From Pelorhabdus rhamnosifermentans (GTDB lineage: Bacteria > Bacillota > Negativicutes > UMGS1260), in assembly GCF_018835585.1 (NCBI RefSeq), contig NZ_JAHGVE010000002.1, forward strand, positions 1 to 64,000: 64,000 bases of DNA, in the 5' to 3' direction. Each line of letters begins with the position of its first letter. Within the stretch, counting starts at the first letter, position 1. Shown here piece after piece: positions 47,807-56,363 of the stretch. The notes under the pieces were generated by a model. It did not search any database. It saw only the letters and a list, made by a program, of their open reading frames with translations, and was not told where the DNA came from. The position numbers and the translations under genes were made by a program.

Positions 47807-48145
47807 ATGATAAAATTCCTAGGTGAAAATTCTAAATTCCTAGGTATATTCACTGCCTTTTTATTAGGTTCTATTGCAGCAGGGCCATTATATGTTGCAT
47901 TTCCTTTTGTTGGAGTATTAATGAAAAAAGGCAGCAAATTCTCTAATGTATTAATTTTCATAGGGGCATGGTCTGCTACAAAAATACCAATATCACTATT
48001 TGAAGCATCCGTTATGGGGTGGAAATTTATGATTGTCCGGTATCTTATTGATGTTCCGGTAATTATACTAATGGCATTTATTGTAGATAAATCAATTTCA
48101 ACCTCTGAAAAAGAAATGCTTTATGAAAATCCCAAAATATTGTAA
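47807..48145 (+). CDS. permease C-terminal half (YraQ/UPF0718-like), possibly truncated
   Basis: 112 residues with three likely membrane segments (FLGIFTAFLLGSIAAGPLYVAFPFVGVLM, NVLIFIGAWSATKIP, IVRYLIDVPVIILMAFIV). The GSIAAGPLYVAFP motif and KIPISLFE are typical of the second half of YraQ-type permeases, which are about 300 residues. The frame stays open back to 47762, reading LLDIWVEKE just before the first ATG, as in longer relatives. No good ribosome site is seen. It is either a naturally short half-permease or the remnant of a longer gene. Confidence 0.55.
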   Translation: MIKFLGENSKFLGIFTAFLLGSIAAGPLYVAFPFVGVLMKKGSKFSNVLIFIGAWSATKIPISLFEASVMGWKFMIVRYLIDVPVIILMAFIVDKSISTSEKEMLYENPKIL

Positions 48146-48240
48146 AAAGATGTGAGCTCTCAAATGCTGAAGAACAGGACGGGGTGAGTGGAAATTTATA
48201 AAGATTAAGAGTGCCCAGGATTAACCAGTTATTACGATGT

Positions 48241-48465
48241 TTAAAAAGACAACGTCCTTTTCGTTTCATACACGGGATTTGCTTCTGTTTTCGGGTCTCT
48301 TTTAATGCAATTGCTAATTGTCTCAAAGATTGAAGTATAGGCTTTCATAACATTGTTAATTTTTACATCATCTGATTCATTGCTACCTTCTAGGCTACTG
48401 AGATTGTGATTGTTTATCAGTGCCAGCAAAATTTCTTTTGATATTTCCGCAGCAATTTTGTCCAT
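48241..48465 (-). CDS. small hypothetical protein
   Basis: 74 residues starting MDKIAAEISKEILLALINN and ending in VYETKRTLSF. ATG 48465 is seven bases after AAAGGG; the longer frame to 48507 has no site. It is helical and charged, with no signal or membrane segment. I do not recognise it. It is oriented like padR and the 48-residue gene at 48739. Confidence 0.55.
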   Translation of the reverse strand: MDKIAAEISKEILLALINNHNLSSLEGSNESDDVKINNVMKAYTSIFETISNCIKRDPKTEANPVYETKRTLSF

Positions 48466-48701
48466 AATATACCCTTTCCACCTGGGCACTAACTTATTAT
48501 TCGACAAAATTCATCGTTTTACTACAAAAAGGTGAATTCCATGTTGCACGCTCGGAAAATCGTGCTCATTCCCGTGCAATCACGTAAGCTGCCAGATGCT
48601 TCGATGGAGAAATACGGTTGATTATGGGTTGTTTGCGGTAATTGCGTGCTTATTACGAAACGCCACAATCGAGACTTGTTCAGTAGGATCAGAAAATCTC
48701 T

Positions 48702-48732
48702 AAAAAAAGAGGCTGTCCTGAGCGGGACAGCC
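48702..48732 (-). terminator. terminator of the 48-residue small gene
   Basis: On the minus strand GGCTGTCC-CGCTCA-GGACAGCC is followed by TCTTTTTTT. It begins seven bases after the small gene's stop and supports that gene being real. Confidence 0.85.
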
Positions 48733-48738
48733 AGATGT

Positions 48739-48885
48739 TTAATCCCTTACGGGGGTACTTGCCCTATGGACAGCCTCCAAGGCATGAGATACGACTTCTT
48801 CAACCTGACTTTTACTTAATCCCAATGGTTGAACCATTTTTTTGACTTCATTGATAAATCTTTGTTCATTAAACTTAATGATCAA
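48739..48885 (-). CDS. 48-residue small protein, TTG start
   Basis: Minus-strand frame from TTG 48885 to TAA 48739, behind AAGGTGGTGAT. It starts MIIKFNEQRFINEVKKMVQP, continues LGLSKSQVEEVVSHAL and ends AVHRASTPVRD. It is a helical, charged peptide with a helix-turn-helix-like GLSKSQVEEVV stretch, too short for a classical regulator. A perfect intrinsic terminator right after it argues for a real gene. No family recognised. The sequence 48540..48700 next to it holds nothing I can name. Confidence 0.55.
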   Translation of the reverse strand: MIIKFNEQRFINEVKKMVQPLGLSKSQVEEVVSHALEAVHRASTPVRD

Positions 48886-49038
48886 ACTATCACCACCTTA
48901 CAGTTTATTATACGGATTATATTGAGCGGCGGTGACGTTTATGTTAACCGCCAAATGTCTGTTGTGGTATGAATAAGAAGTCATTGATTATAAATAACTA
49001 ATAGCAGGCTAATACTAGGAGCGACTTGTGTTTAAATA

Positions 49039-49082
49039 TTGTTAGTATGATAAAAAATTACTATAATGTGATACTGATCACA
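49039..49082 (+). promoter_or_regulatory. promoter with overlapping Crp/Fnr-type palindrome
   Basis: TTGTTA (49039..49044) and TATAAT (49062..49067) are 17 bases apart. TGTGAT-ACTG-ATCACA (49067..49082) is a perfect TGTGA-N6-TCACA palindrome that overlaps the last base of the -10 box and covers the start site, a position that would favour repression. It lies 68 bases before the siroheme reductase-like gene. Confidence 0.65.
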
Positions 49083-49149
49083 TCATAAATTTCATTTAGT
49101 AGATAAAATTGAAGTAAGTACAAGGCGGAAAAAATCAGGAGGATGTAAA

Positions 49150-49713
49150 ATGTTACCTAAAGGAGCCAATCTGCAAAAAATCCGAGATGGAAAGCGAACG
49201 TATGCTATTACGCCTCATTTGCCAGGTGGATTTATAAAGCCAGAGATGATGGAGAAATATGCACAAGTAGCTCGAAAATATGGCGGGATTTTGAAGTTGA
49301 CATCGGCGCAGCGTATTATGATTACTGGATTAAAAGCAGAAGATATTGAAAATATCTGGCAGGATTTAGATATGCAGGCAGCATTGGGGTATGCTAATTG
49401 TGTTCGTAGTGTCAAAATATGCCCCGGGGTTACTTTTTGTAAACGTGGCAAACAGGATAGTGTGAAGCTAGGATTGGAGCTGGACAGAAGGTATATAAAA
49501 AAAGAAATGCCATCAAGAATGAAAATGGGTGTTTCCGGCTGCGCTAATTCATGTTCAGAAGCCATTATCAAAGATATTGGCGTGATAGGCAGTGATGTTG
49601 GATGGACTGTTTACGTCGGTGGCAGTGCCGGCTCACACAGAAAGTTATCTGGGAGAATAGTGCCTGGTTGCAGGAATCCAATTGGAAACGAACGGGTGTG
49701 GATTGTAGAATAA
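49150..49713 (+). CDS. nitrite/sulfite reductase-like siroheme domain protein, apparently truncated
   Basis: 187 residues. The start (ITPHLPGGFIKPEMMEKYAQVARKYGGILKLTSAQRIMITG) is the ferredoxin-like half of siroheme reductases. KICPGVTFCKRGKQDS and MGVSGCANSCSEAIIKDIGVIG carry the Cx5C and Cx3C cluster/siroheme cysteines near 97-103 and 131-135. After VYVGGSAGSH the frame drifts to GCRNPIGNERVWIVE, unlike the usual C-terminal helices, so the 3' end seems lost or frameshifted. ATG follows CAGGAGGATG. It may be a small stand-alone reductase or a decaying gene; the Crp/Fnr-type site suggests control by redox or nitrite. Confidence 0.65.
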   Translation: MLPKGANLQKIRDGKRTYAITPHLPGGFIKPEMMEKYAQVARKYGGILKLTSAQRIMITGLKAEDIENIWQDLDMQAALGYANCVRSVKICPGVTFCKRGKQDSVKLGLELDRRYIKKEMPSRMKMGVSGCANSCSEAIIKDIGVIGSDVGWTVYVGGSAGSHRKLSGRIVPGCRNPIGNERVWIVE

Positions 49714-49841
49714 TGAAATCTTTTTACCAAAGATGGTGGGATGGTTTTGTTGCTGGAGCAAATTCAACTTTTTCATTCAGGCAAACCAAGGATATTATAA
49801 AAGGCAATGGTGTAAATCGGTATGAAATTATCCATCAATAG
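49713..49841 (+). other. short frame, possible remnant of a gene 3' end
   Basis: The frame MKSFYQRWWDGFVAGANSTF through GNGVNRYEIIHQ reads 42 residues and starts on the last base of the previous gene's stop. It has no ribosome site of its own. The end resembles the C-terminal tail of larger enzymes, so it may be a leftover after deletion rather than a gene. Confidence 0.25.
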
Positions 49842-49942
49842 TGCTCAATGTGTATAGATTGGCTAGTATTATATTGTAAATAAATGTTTGGTGGAATTAG
49901 ATATAGGGAGAAGGCGACTTGGTGTTCAAAATTAAAGACTAA

Positions 49943-49985
49943 AAAAGGGCTAGAACTCATGAAAACACAGAGTTCTAGCCCTTTT
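49943..49985. terminator. strong terminator
   Basis: AAAAGGGCTAGAACTC and GAGTTCTAGCCCTTTT form a perfect 16-bp stem with an 11-base loop. The following 49986..50384 holds no ORF or clear promoter that I can support. Confidence 0.9.
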
Positions 49986-50384
49986 ACGTCAAATTAACTT
50001 ATCATTAGCACGAGCTAATGCGTATTACTCAATTGACATCGCTAATTCGCGAAACGTACATCAAAACATTAATGATAGGATTGATGCATATAATGAAAGC
50101 AGTTTAGGCTTTGGTTTAGACAAATTATTTATAAGGGGGGGAATTTTTACGTAAAACTATATGTTTACATGAAATGATGGAGGATTTTCAATAAAGACAT
50201 GGAATATTATACCAAAGTGGTTTTTTAGAAATATTCAGATTACTGTTGATATTCCAGACGGAGTTCATATGATCATGCAGTAATAGAGATTGGGGGGACT
50301 TAAAAAAATTGTCAGGAAAGGTGTTGTCAATCTAGTAATCTTAAAGAGAGGTAAAAACTTATTATGTGAGGAGCAAGCATACAT

Positions 50385-52433
50385 ATGAAACAAGTAGATT
50401 TTATGAGTCACGAAATACAAATACCTGAACTTACTTTTCGGGGAATGCTGCTGGGAATGTTAATTACGATCATTTTTACGGCATCGAATGTTTATTTGGG
50501 CTTAAAAGTAGGACTCACGTTCTCGTCGTCTATTCCTGCAGCGGTTATTTCTATGGCAATTTTGAAGATGTTTAAAGATTCCAATGTCTTAGAAAATAAT
50601 ATGGTTCAGACACAGGCATCAGCAGCAGGTACTCTTTCCGCAGTTATATTTATTATTCCTGGGTTACTGATGATTGGTTATTGGCAGGGATTTCCTTTCT
50701 GGCAGACTCTGATGATTTGTGCTTGTGGTGGCAGCCTCGGCGTGCTGTTTACTATTCCATTGCGCCGTGCCATGATTGTCAATAGTGATTTGCCTTATCC
50801 TGAAGGTCTGGCAGCTGCAGAAATCTTGAAAGTAGGTAGCGGCAATGCTGTCGGAGCCAAAGAGAACGGCATGAAAGATATTATGGCTGGCGGTATCGTT
50901 TCAGCTGTTATCGGTTTATGTGCGAATGGTTTTCAAGTTATATCATCGGGAGTGAGTTATTGGTTCACCTCTGGCAAAATTACTTCCCAGCTGCCTATCG
51001 GTTTTTCTTCTGCTCTGCTTGGAGCTGGCTACTTAATTGGTATTGCCAGTGGTATGGCAATGTTAGTGGGTACTATTTTGTCATGGGGTGTATTTGTGCC
51101 ATATCTCACATCTATGCTGTCACCGGCAGCTGGGCAGAGCGCCAGTGCGTTTGCTTCTGCCGTATGGGCACAAAAGGTGAGGCTCATAGGTGCTGGCGCG
51201 ATTGGTATTGCCGCAATATGGACGCTGATTACGTTAGTAAAACCTATCATAGATGGCATGCGTATTTCTATACAATCCATGAGTCGTTCGGTAGCGGGGA
51301 AGAGTTTGCACCGCATGGATACAGATCTGTCTCCTAAAGCGACAGCGATGATTTTGGGTGTTATTGTTATTGGTTTATTGGGAACATTTTATTCCTTTAT
51401 TGCGGATGCGAGCCTGTCAGCAGGTGTCACATTGATTTTTGTTATTGTAGGCGTTACCATCGCTATCTGCATGGGATTTTTTGTGGCTGCTGCTTGCGGT
51501 TATATGGCCGGATTAATCGGTACATCGGCCAGCCCTATTTCAGGGATCGGTATTTTGGGAATTATTATATCATCTCTTGCCGTATTGGGAATCGGTACAG
51601 CAGTCAGTCTGTTTGACACGGAAATAGGTAGTAAATTTGCTATTGCCTTAGCTATATTTATGACGAGTGTTATTGTCAGTATTGCTGCTATTTCGAATGA
51701 TAATATGCAAGATTTAAAGACGGGTTATCTCGTCGGTGCTACGCCATGGAAGCAGCAGGTGTCCCTATTGTTGGGCAGTATTATCGGAGCCTTCGCTATT
51801 GCACCCGTGTTAAATTTATTATATGAAGCGTATGGTTTTGCCGGTGCTATGCCACGCTCAGGGATGGATGAAAGTCAAGTTTTGTCTGCACCGCAGGCAA
51901 CCTTGATGACTACGATAGCCAAAGGAATTTTCAGTCATAATTTGGATTGGAATTATATTCTTTTTGGCATAGGTGTTGGAATTGTGATTATTATTGCAGA
52001 TTTGTTATTGAAAAGAAACTCAGCAAGCTATTGCCTGCCCCCTTTAGCTGTAGGTATGGGTATTTATTTGCCGCCTACGTTGGAAATGCCGCTTGTCATA
52101 GGTGCTGTTATGAGTTACTTTGTGTATCAATATCTGCATAATCGAGCGATGCAGCGGAGTCCAAAAAACATTAAAGAGGATGTCGAAAATTGCAATCGCC
52201 ATGGTGTACTGTTTGCGTCTGGGCTGATTGTTGGCGAAAGTTTAATGGGGGTTATCATTGCCATCATAATCGTATTTTCAGTAACAAGCGGCGGCAGCGA
52301 CTCACCGCTGGCAATTGTAGGCAAGGAATTTAGCCCTACGGCCGATTGGCTCGGATTGATTGTATTCATTGCACTGATTACCATCTTTGTTTATCGCGTT
52401 ATTAGTGCAAAATTCGAAACGAATCAACAATGA
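50385..52433 (+). CDS. OPT-family oligopeptide transporter
   Basis: 682-residue membrane protein with about 14-16 membrane segments. MSHEIQIPELTFRGMLLGMLITIIFTASNVYLGLKVGLTFSSSIPAA is the typical OPT start; DLPYPEGLAAAEILKVG near 137 and ISNDNMQDLKTGYLVGATPWKQQ near 440 are family motifs. OPT proteins import small peptides or metal chelates; bacterial members are mostly inferred peptide carriers. GAGGAG is about 12 bases upstream of ATG. It stands alone between terminators, convergent with the sigma-54 activator gene. Confidence 0.9.
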   Translation: MKQVDFMSHEIQIPELTFRGMLLGMLITIIFTASNVYLGLKVGLTFSSSIPAAVISMAILKMFKDSNVLENNMVQTQASAAGTLSAVIFIIPGLLMIGYWQGFPFWQTLMICACGGSLGVLFTIPLRRAMIVNSDLPYPEGLAAAEILKVGSGNAVGAKENGMKDIMAGGIVSAVIGLCANGFQVISSGVSYWFTSGKITSQLPIGFSSALLGAGYLIGIASGMAMLVGTILSWGVFVPYLTSMLSPAAGQSASAFASAVWAQKVRLIGAGAIGIAAIWTLITLVKPIIDGMRISIQSMSRSVAGKSLHRMDTDLSPKATAMILGVIVIGLLGTFYSFIADASLSAGVTLIFVIVGVTIAICMGFFVAAACGYMAGLIGTSASPISGIGILGIIISSLAVLGIGTAVSLFDTEIGSKFAIALAIFMTSVIVSIAAISNDNMQDLKTGYLVGATPWKQQVSLLLGSIIGAFAIAPVLNLLYEAYGFAGAMPRSGMDESQVLSAPQATLMTTIAKGIFSHNLDWNYILFGIGVGIVIIIADLLLKRNSASYCLPPLAVGMGIYLPPTLEMPLVIGAVMSYFVYQYLHNRAMQRSPKNIKEDVENCNRHGVLFASGLIVGESLMGVIIAIIIVFSVTSGGSDSPLAIVGKEFSPTADWLGLIVFIALITIFVYRVISAKFETNQQ

Positions 52434-52460
52434 TTTTTATCTATATGAAGATAAAACGGA

Positions 52461-52490
52461 GGACTTGGCAATTGGGCCAAGTCCTTTTTT
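52461..52490. terminator. terminator after the OPT gene
   Basis: GGACTTGGC and GCCAAGTCC pair around AATTGG and are followed by TTTTTT. Confidence 0.85.
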
Positions 52491-52607
52491 CAATTAAGAT
52501 TCTATTTTATTTCTTGCTGAACTGGAAAGGCAGCTTGCAATAATTATATGCTGCAGTCAGTTAACGTCATTTGTACCGTTAAGTCACTTATTTATACTAA
52601 GATATAC

Positions 52608-54479
52608 TCAGTATTCGATGTTAAGTCTTTGCATTCTCCGATAAAGAGTCGTACGGTTTATTTTTAATATTTCTGCGGCCGCAGTGTAATTTCCGTTGGC
52701 ATCGTCCAATGCCTTTCTTATTTCTCGGATTAATCGCTCTTCTTTTGGGGAGCGCGCGCGAGCTTTCTGCTGTTTATATTTAAGCATTTTTGTCAATAGC
52801 GCTTTGTTTATTACATCTGTTTTAGCTGTTGCGGAAAGCCTTTCCATGAGATTCCGGCACTCGCGAATATTACCAGGCCAGGGATAGTTGTCAAGAAACT
52901 GCAATGCATCATGAGTTAGCTTAAAGTTTTTACCGGATGCAGCTGCGAATTCATGCAAAAATACTTTTGCATATAGACGAATATCCATTTTTCGATCTTT
53001 GAGCGAAGGAAGTTCTAATCTTAGTACATTCAGGCGGTAATATAAATCATCACGAAATTTCTTCTCCATAACTAACGATTCCAAATCTTTATTTGTAGCT
53101 GCGATGAGACGGACATCAACAGGGATAACTCTAAAGCTGCCCAATCGTACAACTGATTTTTCTTGGAGGACGCGCAATAATCTTCCTTGATTGACATAAT
53201 CCATTTCTGCAAGCTCATCCAAAAAAATTGTACCGCCGTGAGCGACTTCAAAAAGTCCCGGTTTCCCTTCTTTATTAGCTCCGGTGAACGCACCGCCTAC
53301 ATAACCAAATAATTCACTTTCAAGCAGTTGTGCCGGTAGGGAGGCGCAATTTATGGCAACGAAGGGGCCGTTAGAACGCTGGCTAGCATTGTGAATGCTT
53401 TGCGCAAATACTTCTTTGCCTGTGCCTGTTTCTCCCAAAATTAATACACTGGAATTAGTTGCTGCAAAATCTTTGGCTGTGGCAATTGTTTCTATGATAG
53501 CAGAACTTTTTCCAATAATATCCTGGAAATTAAACTTAGCAATATGGCCGCGGGCGTAAATTTCTTTGCGTATCATTGCTTCCATTTTTTGAATTTGTTT
53601 GAATTCATGGAGGGTAATGACAGCACCAAATGATTTACCATTTATCATAATCGGTACACTATTGTACATTACTTTATTGTCATTCACATTAATGATATTG
53701 TGAGGAGAAGCTTGTCCTTCCTGAATCGTTCTTTTTAAATCAAATTGTGGGAGGATTTTCTCAATCGCTTGTCCCAAGGCATTAATTTTATTCACTCTCG
53801 TGAGCTTTTGGGCGATGGGATTAAAGGCGGTAATATGATGGTTTCGGTCAACCGTTATGATTCCATCATGCGTGTAATCTAAAATGGTACTCAAAAAACC
53901 ACGTTTTGCTGATTCGATTTCTAAGGCTTCTTGAATTTGCATGGCCTCTTGTGCGGCCTGCAAGAGGCTTTCACTGCCTATTTTTATCAAGGAACAGGGG
54001 ATATTATGGCGCTTAGCTTCGGTTATAGACAGGGCACCTCCCAGAATTACTTCGGCCCCATCCGCAACAGCCTTTAATATTGACTTTTCATAATCTTGGC
54101 CGTGACGCATACTATAATGTCGTATTTGGACGCCGAGTTCTTTGGCAAGAAAATCAATTCCCAAAACCATTTTCGCATGAGCGACAACTGCGATTGTTTT
54201 CCCCTGTACTTTAGCTTCATTTATGGCACGAATAATGTCAAAACTGGTGATAGGGATTGTTACAATCGAGATATTTAAATGGGCTTCTTTAAGTACCGTT
54301 GCAGTTACAGGGCGGGCTGCAACGATCTCGATTCCTTGGGCGGCGCGTTCCTGGACTAATTTAACTGCTTCACGTGGATTTGTCATGGATACTTCAATAT
54401 GAGGGTAGTTTGAGGCGAGCGCATCCTGCGCGTAAGGCATCATAGTATCATCGGGAATTAAAAAAAGTATTTTTGACAT
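52608..54479 (-). CDS. sigma-54-dependent activator with PrpR-type sensor domain
   Basis: 623 residues. PrpR_N-like ligand domain at about 1-185 (LFLIPDDTMMPYAQDALASNYP; AARPVTATVLKEA), PAS domain near 195-300 (LDYTHDGIITVDRNHHITAFNP), AAA+ domain near 315-550, and a Fis-type HTH at the end (NGNYTAAAEILKINRTTLYRRM). Walker A LGETGTGKEVFAQSIH and the sigma-54 contact loop GGAFTGANKEGKPGLFE are intact. It is transcribed away from the CoA-transferase operon, whose upstream region has a -24/-12 promoter, so that operon is the likely target. PrpR-type domains sense short acids or CoA-related metabolites; the ligand here is unknown. Confidence 0.92.
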   Translation of the reverse strand: MSKILFLIPDDTMMPYAQDALASNYPHIEVSMTNPREAVKLVQERAAQGIEIVAARPVTATVLKEAHLNISIVTIPITSFDIIRAINEAKVQGKTIAVVAHAKMVLGIDFLAKELGVQIRHYSMRHGQDYEKSILKAVADGAEVILGGALSITEAKRHNIPCSLIKIGSESLLQAAQEAMQIQEALEIESAKRGFLSTILDYTHDGIITVDRNHHITAFNPIAQKLTRVNKINALGQAIEKILPQFDLKRTIQEGQASPHNIINVNDNKVMYNSVPIMINGKSFGAVITLHEFKQIQKMEAMIRKEIYARGHIAKFNFQDIIGKSSAIIETIATAKDFAATNSSVLILGETGTGKEVFAQSIHNASQRSNGPFVAINCASLPAQLLESELFGYVGGAFTGANKEGKPGLFEVAHGGTIFLDELAEMDYVNQGRLLRVLQEKSVVRLGSFRVIPVDVRLIAATNKDLESLVMEKKFRDDLYYRLNVLRLELPSLKDRKMDIRLYAKVFLHEFAAASGKNFKLTHDALQFLDNYPWPGNIRECRNLMERLSATAKTDVINKALLTKMLKYKQQKARARSPKEERLIREIRKALDDANGNYTAAAEILKINRTTLYRRMQRLNIEY

Positions 54480-54607
54480 TTAGCATCACTCCGCAATAAA
54501 ATGCAACAATATAAAATAAATATTCGCAACAATTGTATCAAAGGATTGATTTACAGTCAAGTTCTCAAATGGTGCGTAAACGCGATTTTAAATAAGAATA
54601 GATGTTC

Positions 54608-54655
54608 TTAAAGTAAAAAGCTTCTGGGGGAAATCCCAGAAGTTTTTTACTTTAA
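54608..54655. terminator. bidirectional terminator in the 54480..55112 intergenic region
   Basis: TTAAAGTAAAAAGCTTCTGGG pairs with CCCAGAAGTTTTTTACTTTAA around six bases, with one A-A mismatch. It lies just upstream of the activator gene and separates it from the divergent operon. Three GCAACAAT motifs (54503, 54526, 54832) are nearby. Confidence 0.75.
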
Positions 54656-54975
54656 GATACAATTTTATACTGACAGGTCGCTTATATCTGTTGTGGCAAT
54701 TTAAAACTGGAGTTATTCTTATAATTTGGGATTTAGTTGGTGTTTAATGGTCTGCCATACAAAAAAATTACCCGCTGATATTTAATGATTTGCATCTATA
54801 TACGACGTTTCGCATCATAATAAGACAAAAAGCAACAATTATTTGCAATTTATATATATATATGATTCCCTGCACTCGTAAAATTATATCTATATTACAT
54901 TGTATAATACACGAAACTCAATAATGTCAGGGGAAGTCCGATTAAATTAAATTTTTTTAAAAATATAATTAATTA

Positions 54976-54991
54976 TGGCATGAAAATTGCA
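54976..54991 (+). promoter_or_regulatory. sigma-54 (-24/-12) promoter
   Basis: TGGCAT-GAAAA-TTGCA has the invariant GG and GC ten bases apart, 122 bases before the CoA-transferase start. The neighbouring divergent gene encodes a sigma-54 activator, which strongly supports it. Upstream sequence around 54795..54815 has ACGACGTTTC, also present at 60804. Confidence 0.85.
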
Positions 54992-55112
54992 ATAAATAGT
55001 GTCGTATTGAAAAACGGCAAGTACAACTACTCGAATAAGTCGATACGATGAGTGTCCTAAATTCATGGTTGTTACATTGTCTTACTATATCCAATATTAA
55101 GGAGTGATAGTT

Positions 55113-56306
55113 ATGTCCGGTGCATTAAATGGTATTCGCGTGCTTGATACTTCTACTGTAATAGCAGGACCTTTCGGAGCCGCTTTGCTTGGTGACTTTG
55201 GTGCGGATGTTATTAAGGTAGAAATGCCTGGAAAGGGAGATTCTGGCCGTAATATGGGGCCGCTATATGAAGGCAAATCGTTGCGTTGGGCGACATTCGC
55301 CAGAAATAAGAAGAGTATTACGCTTGACCTTAGAAAAGAGGAAGGCAAGAATATTTTTCTTAAACTAGTTGAAAAAAGTGATATTATTATTGAAAACTTT
55401 CGGACGGGTACTTTCGACAAATGGGGGCTAGATTACGAGACACTAAAAAAGGCAAATCCAAAAATTATTGTTATCCGTGTTACTGGTTATGGTCAAACGG
55501 GTCCCAATGCTCACCTAGCTGGATTTGGTACGCCTGCCACCGCTTTTTCCGGTTTAACCTATATGACTGGGTACCCTGACAGGCCTCCTGTAAATCCGCC
55601 TATTTCGCTGTGCGATTATCTTGCTGGTCTTTATAGTGCCTATGCTGCTATGGTTTGCATTTATCATCGGGATATGAACAACGGAGCTGGCCAGGAAGTG
55701 GATTTAAGCCTCTATGAAAGTATTTTCCGCATGTTGGAAGGGGCCGTTGCCCTTTATGATAAAACAGGCAAAAATACTGAAAGAAGACCAAGTATCAGTG
55801 GCTCGGCTAGTCCATCTGGCACATTTAAAAGCAAAGATGGCAAATGGGTGGTGTTGGTGTGCAGTACCGACCGGACTTTTGAATATTTCGCGAAGGGCAT
55901 TGGCAGAAGTGACTTGCTAGAGGATAACCGCTTTAACACCAATGGAGCCCGTGTTAAAAATAATAAGCTTGTTGAGGAAATCGTCATTGATTGGATGAGC
56001 AAGAATGATTATAAGGAAATAAAGTCAATCTTAGATGAAGCTGGAGCACCCGTTAGCTTGGTTTATGGCATGGAGGATATTTTTGAGGATCCGCATTATG
56101 CTGCACGTGAAGATATTATTCAAGTGGAACACCCTGATTTTGGCACCTTGAAAATGCCTGGTATCGTTCCTAAACTCAGTGCAACACCAGGCGAGATTAA
56201 ATGGATTGGGCCGGAGATGGGAGCACATAACCAAGAAATATATCAAGAAATGCTTGGGTTAGATGCGGCTGAAATGGATGCTTTGAAAGAAAAGGGAATC
56301 ATTTAG
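55113..56306 (+). CDS. class III CoA-transferase (CaiB/BaiF family)
   Basis: 397 residues. GIRVLDTSTVIAGPFGAALLGDFGADVIKVE opens the family fold. RNKKSITLDLRKEEGK lies near 68, LIKNAD-like KANPKIIVIRVTGYGQTGP near 113, and the catalytic aspartate region around LCDYLAGLYSAYAAM near 170. It moves CoA between carboxylic acids. ATG 55113 follows AAGGAGTG; a GTG nine bases before is inside the site. It is first behind the sigma-54 promoter, followed by an HMG-CoA-lyase-type enzyme, so the acceptor is probably a 3-hydroxy-3-methyl dicarboxylic acid or similar; that is inference. Confidence 0.88.
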   Translation: MSGALNGIRVLDTSTVIAGPFGAALLGDFGADVIKVEMPGKGDSGRNMGPLYEGKSLRWATFARNKKSITLDLRKEEGKNIFLKLVEKSDIIIENFRTGTFDKWGLDYETLKKANPKIIVIRVTGYGQTGPNAHLAGFGTPATAFSGLTYMTGYPDRPPVNPPISLCDYLAGLYSAYAAMVCIYHRDMNNGAGQEVDLSLYESIFRMLEGAVALYDKTGKNTERRPSISGSASPSGTFKSKDGKWVVLVCSTDRTFEYFAKGIGRSDLLEDNRFNTNGARVKNNKLVEEIVIDWMSKNDYKEIKSILDEAGAPVSLVYGMEDIFEDPHYAAREDIIQVEHPDFGTLKMPGIVPKLSATPGEIKWIGPEMGAHNQEIYQEMLGLDAAEMDALKEKGII

Positions 56307-56363
56307 CATCTTAAATAATGGCTGAATTTAAGGAGATTTTTGTAATGAAGGGATGGGGCTAAC

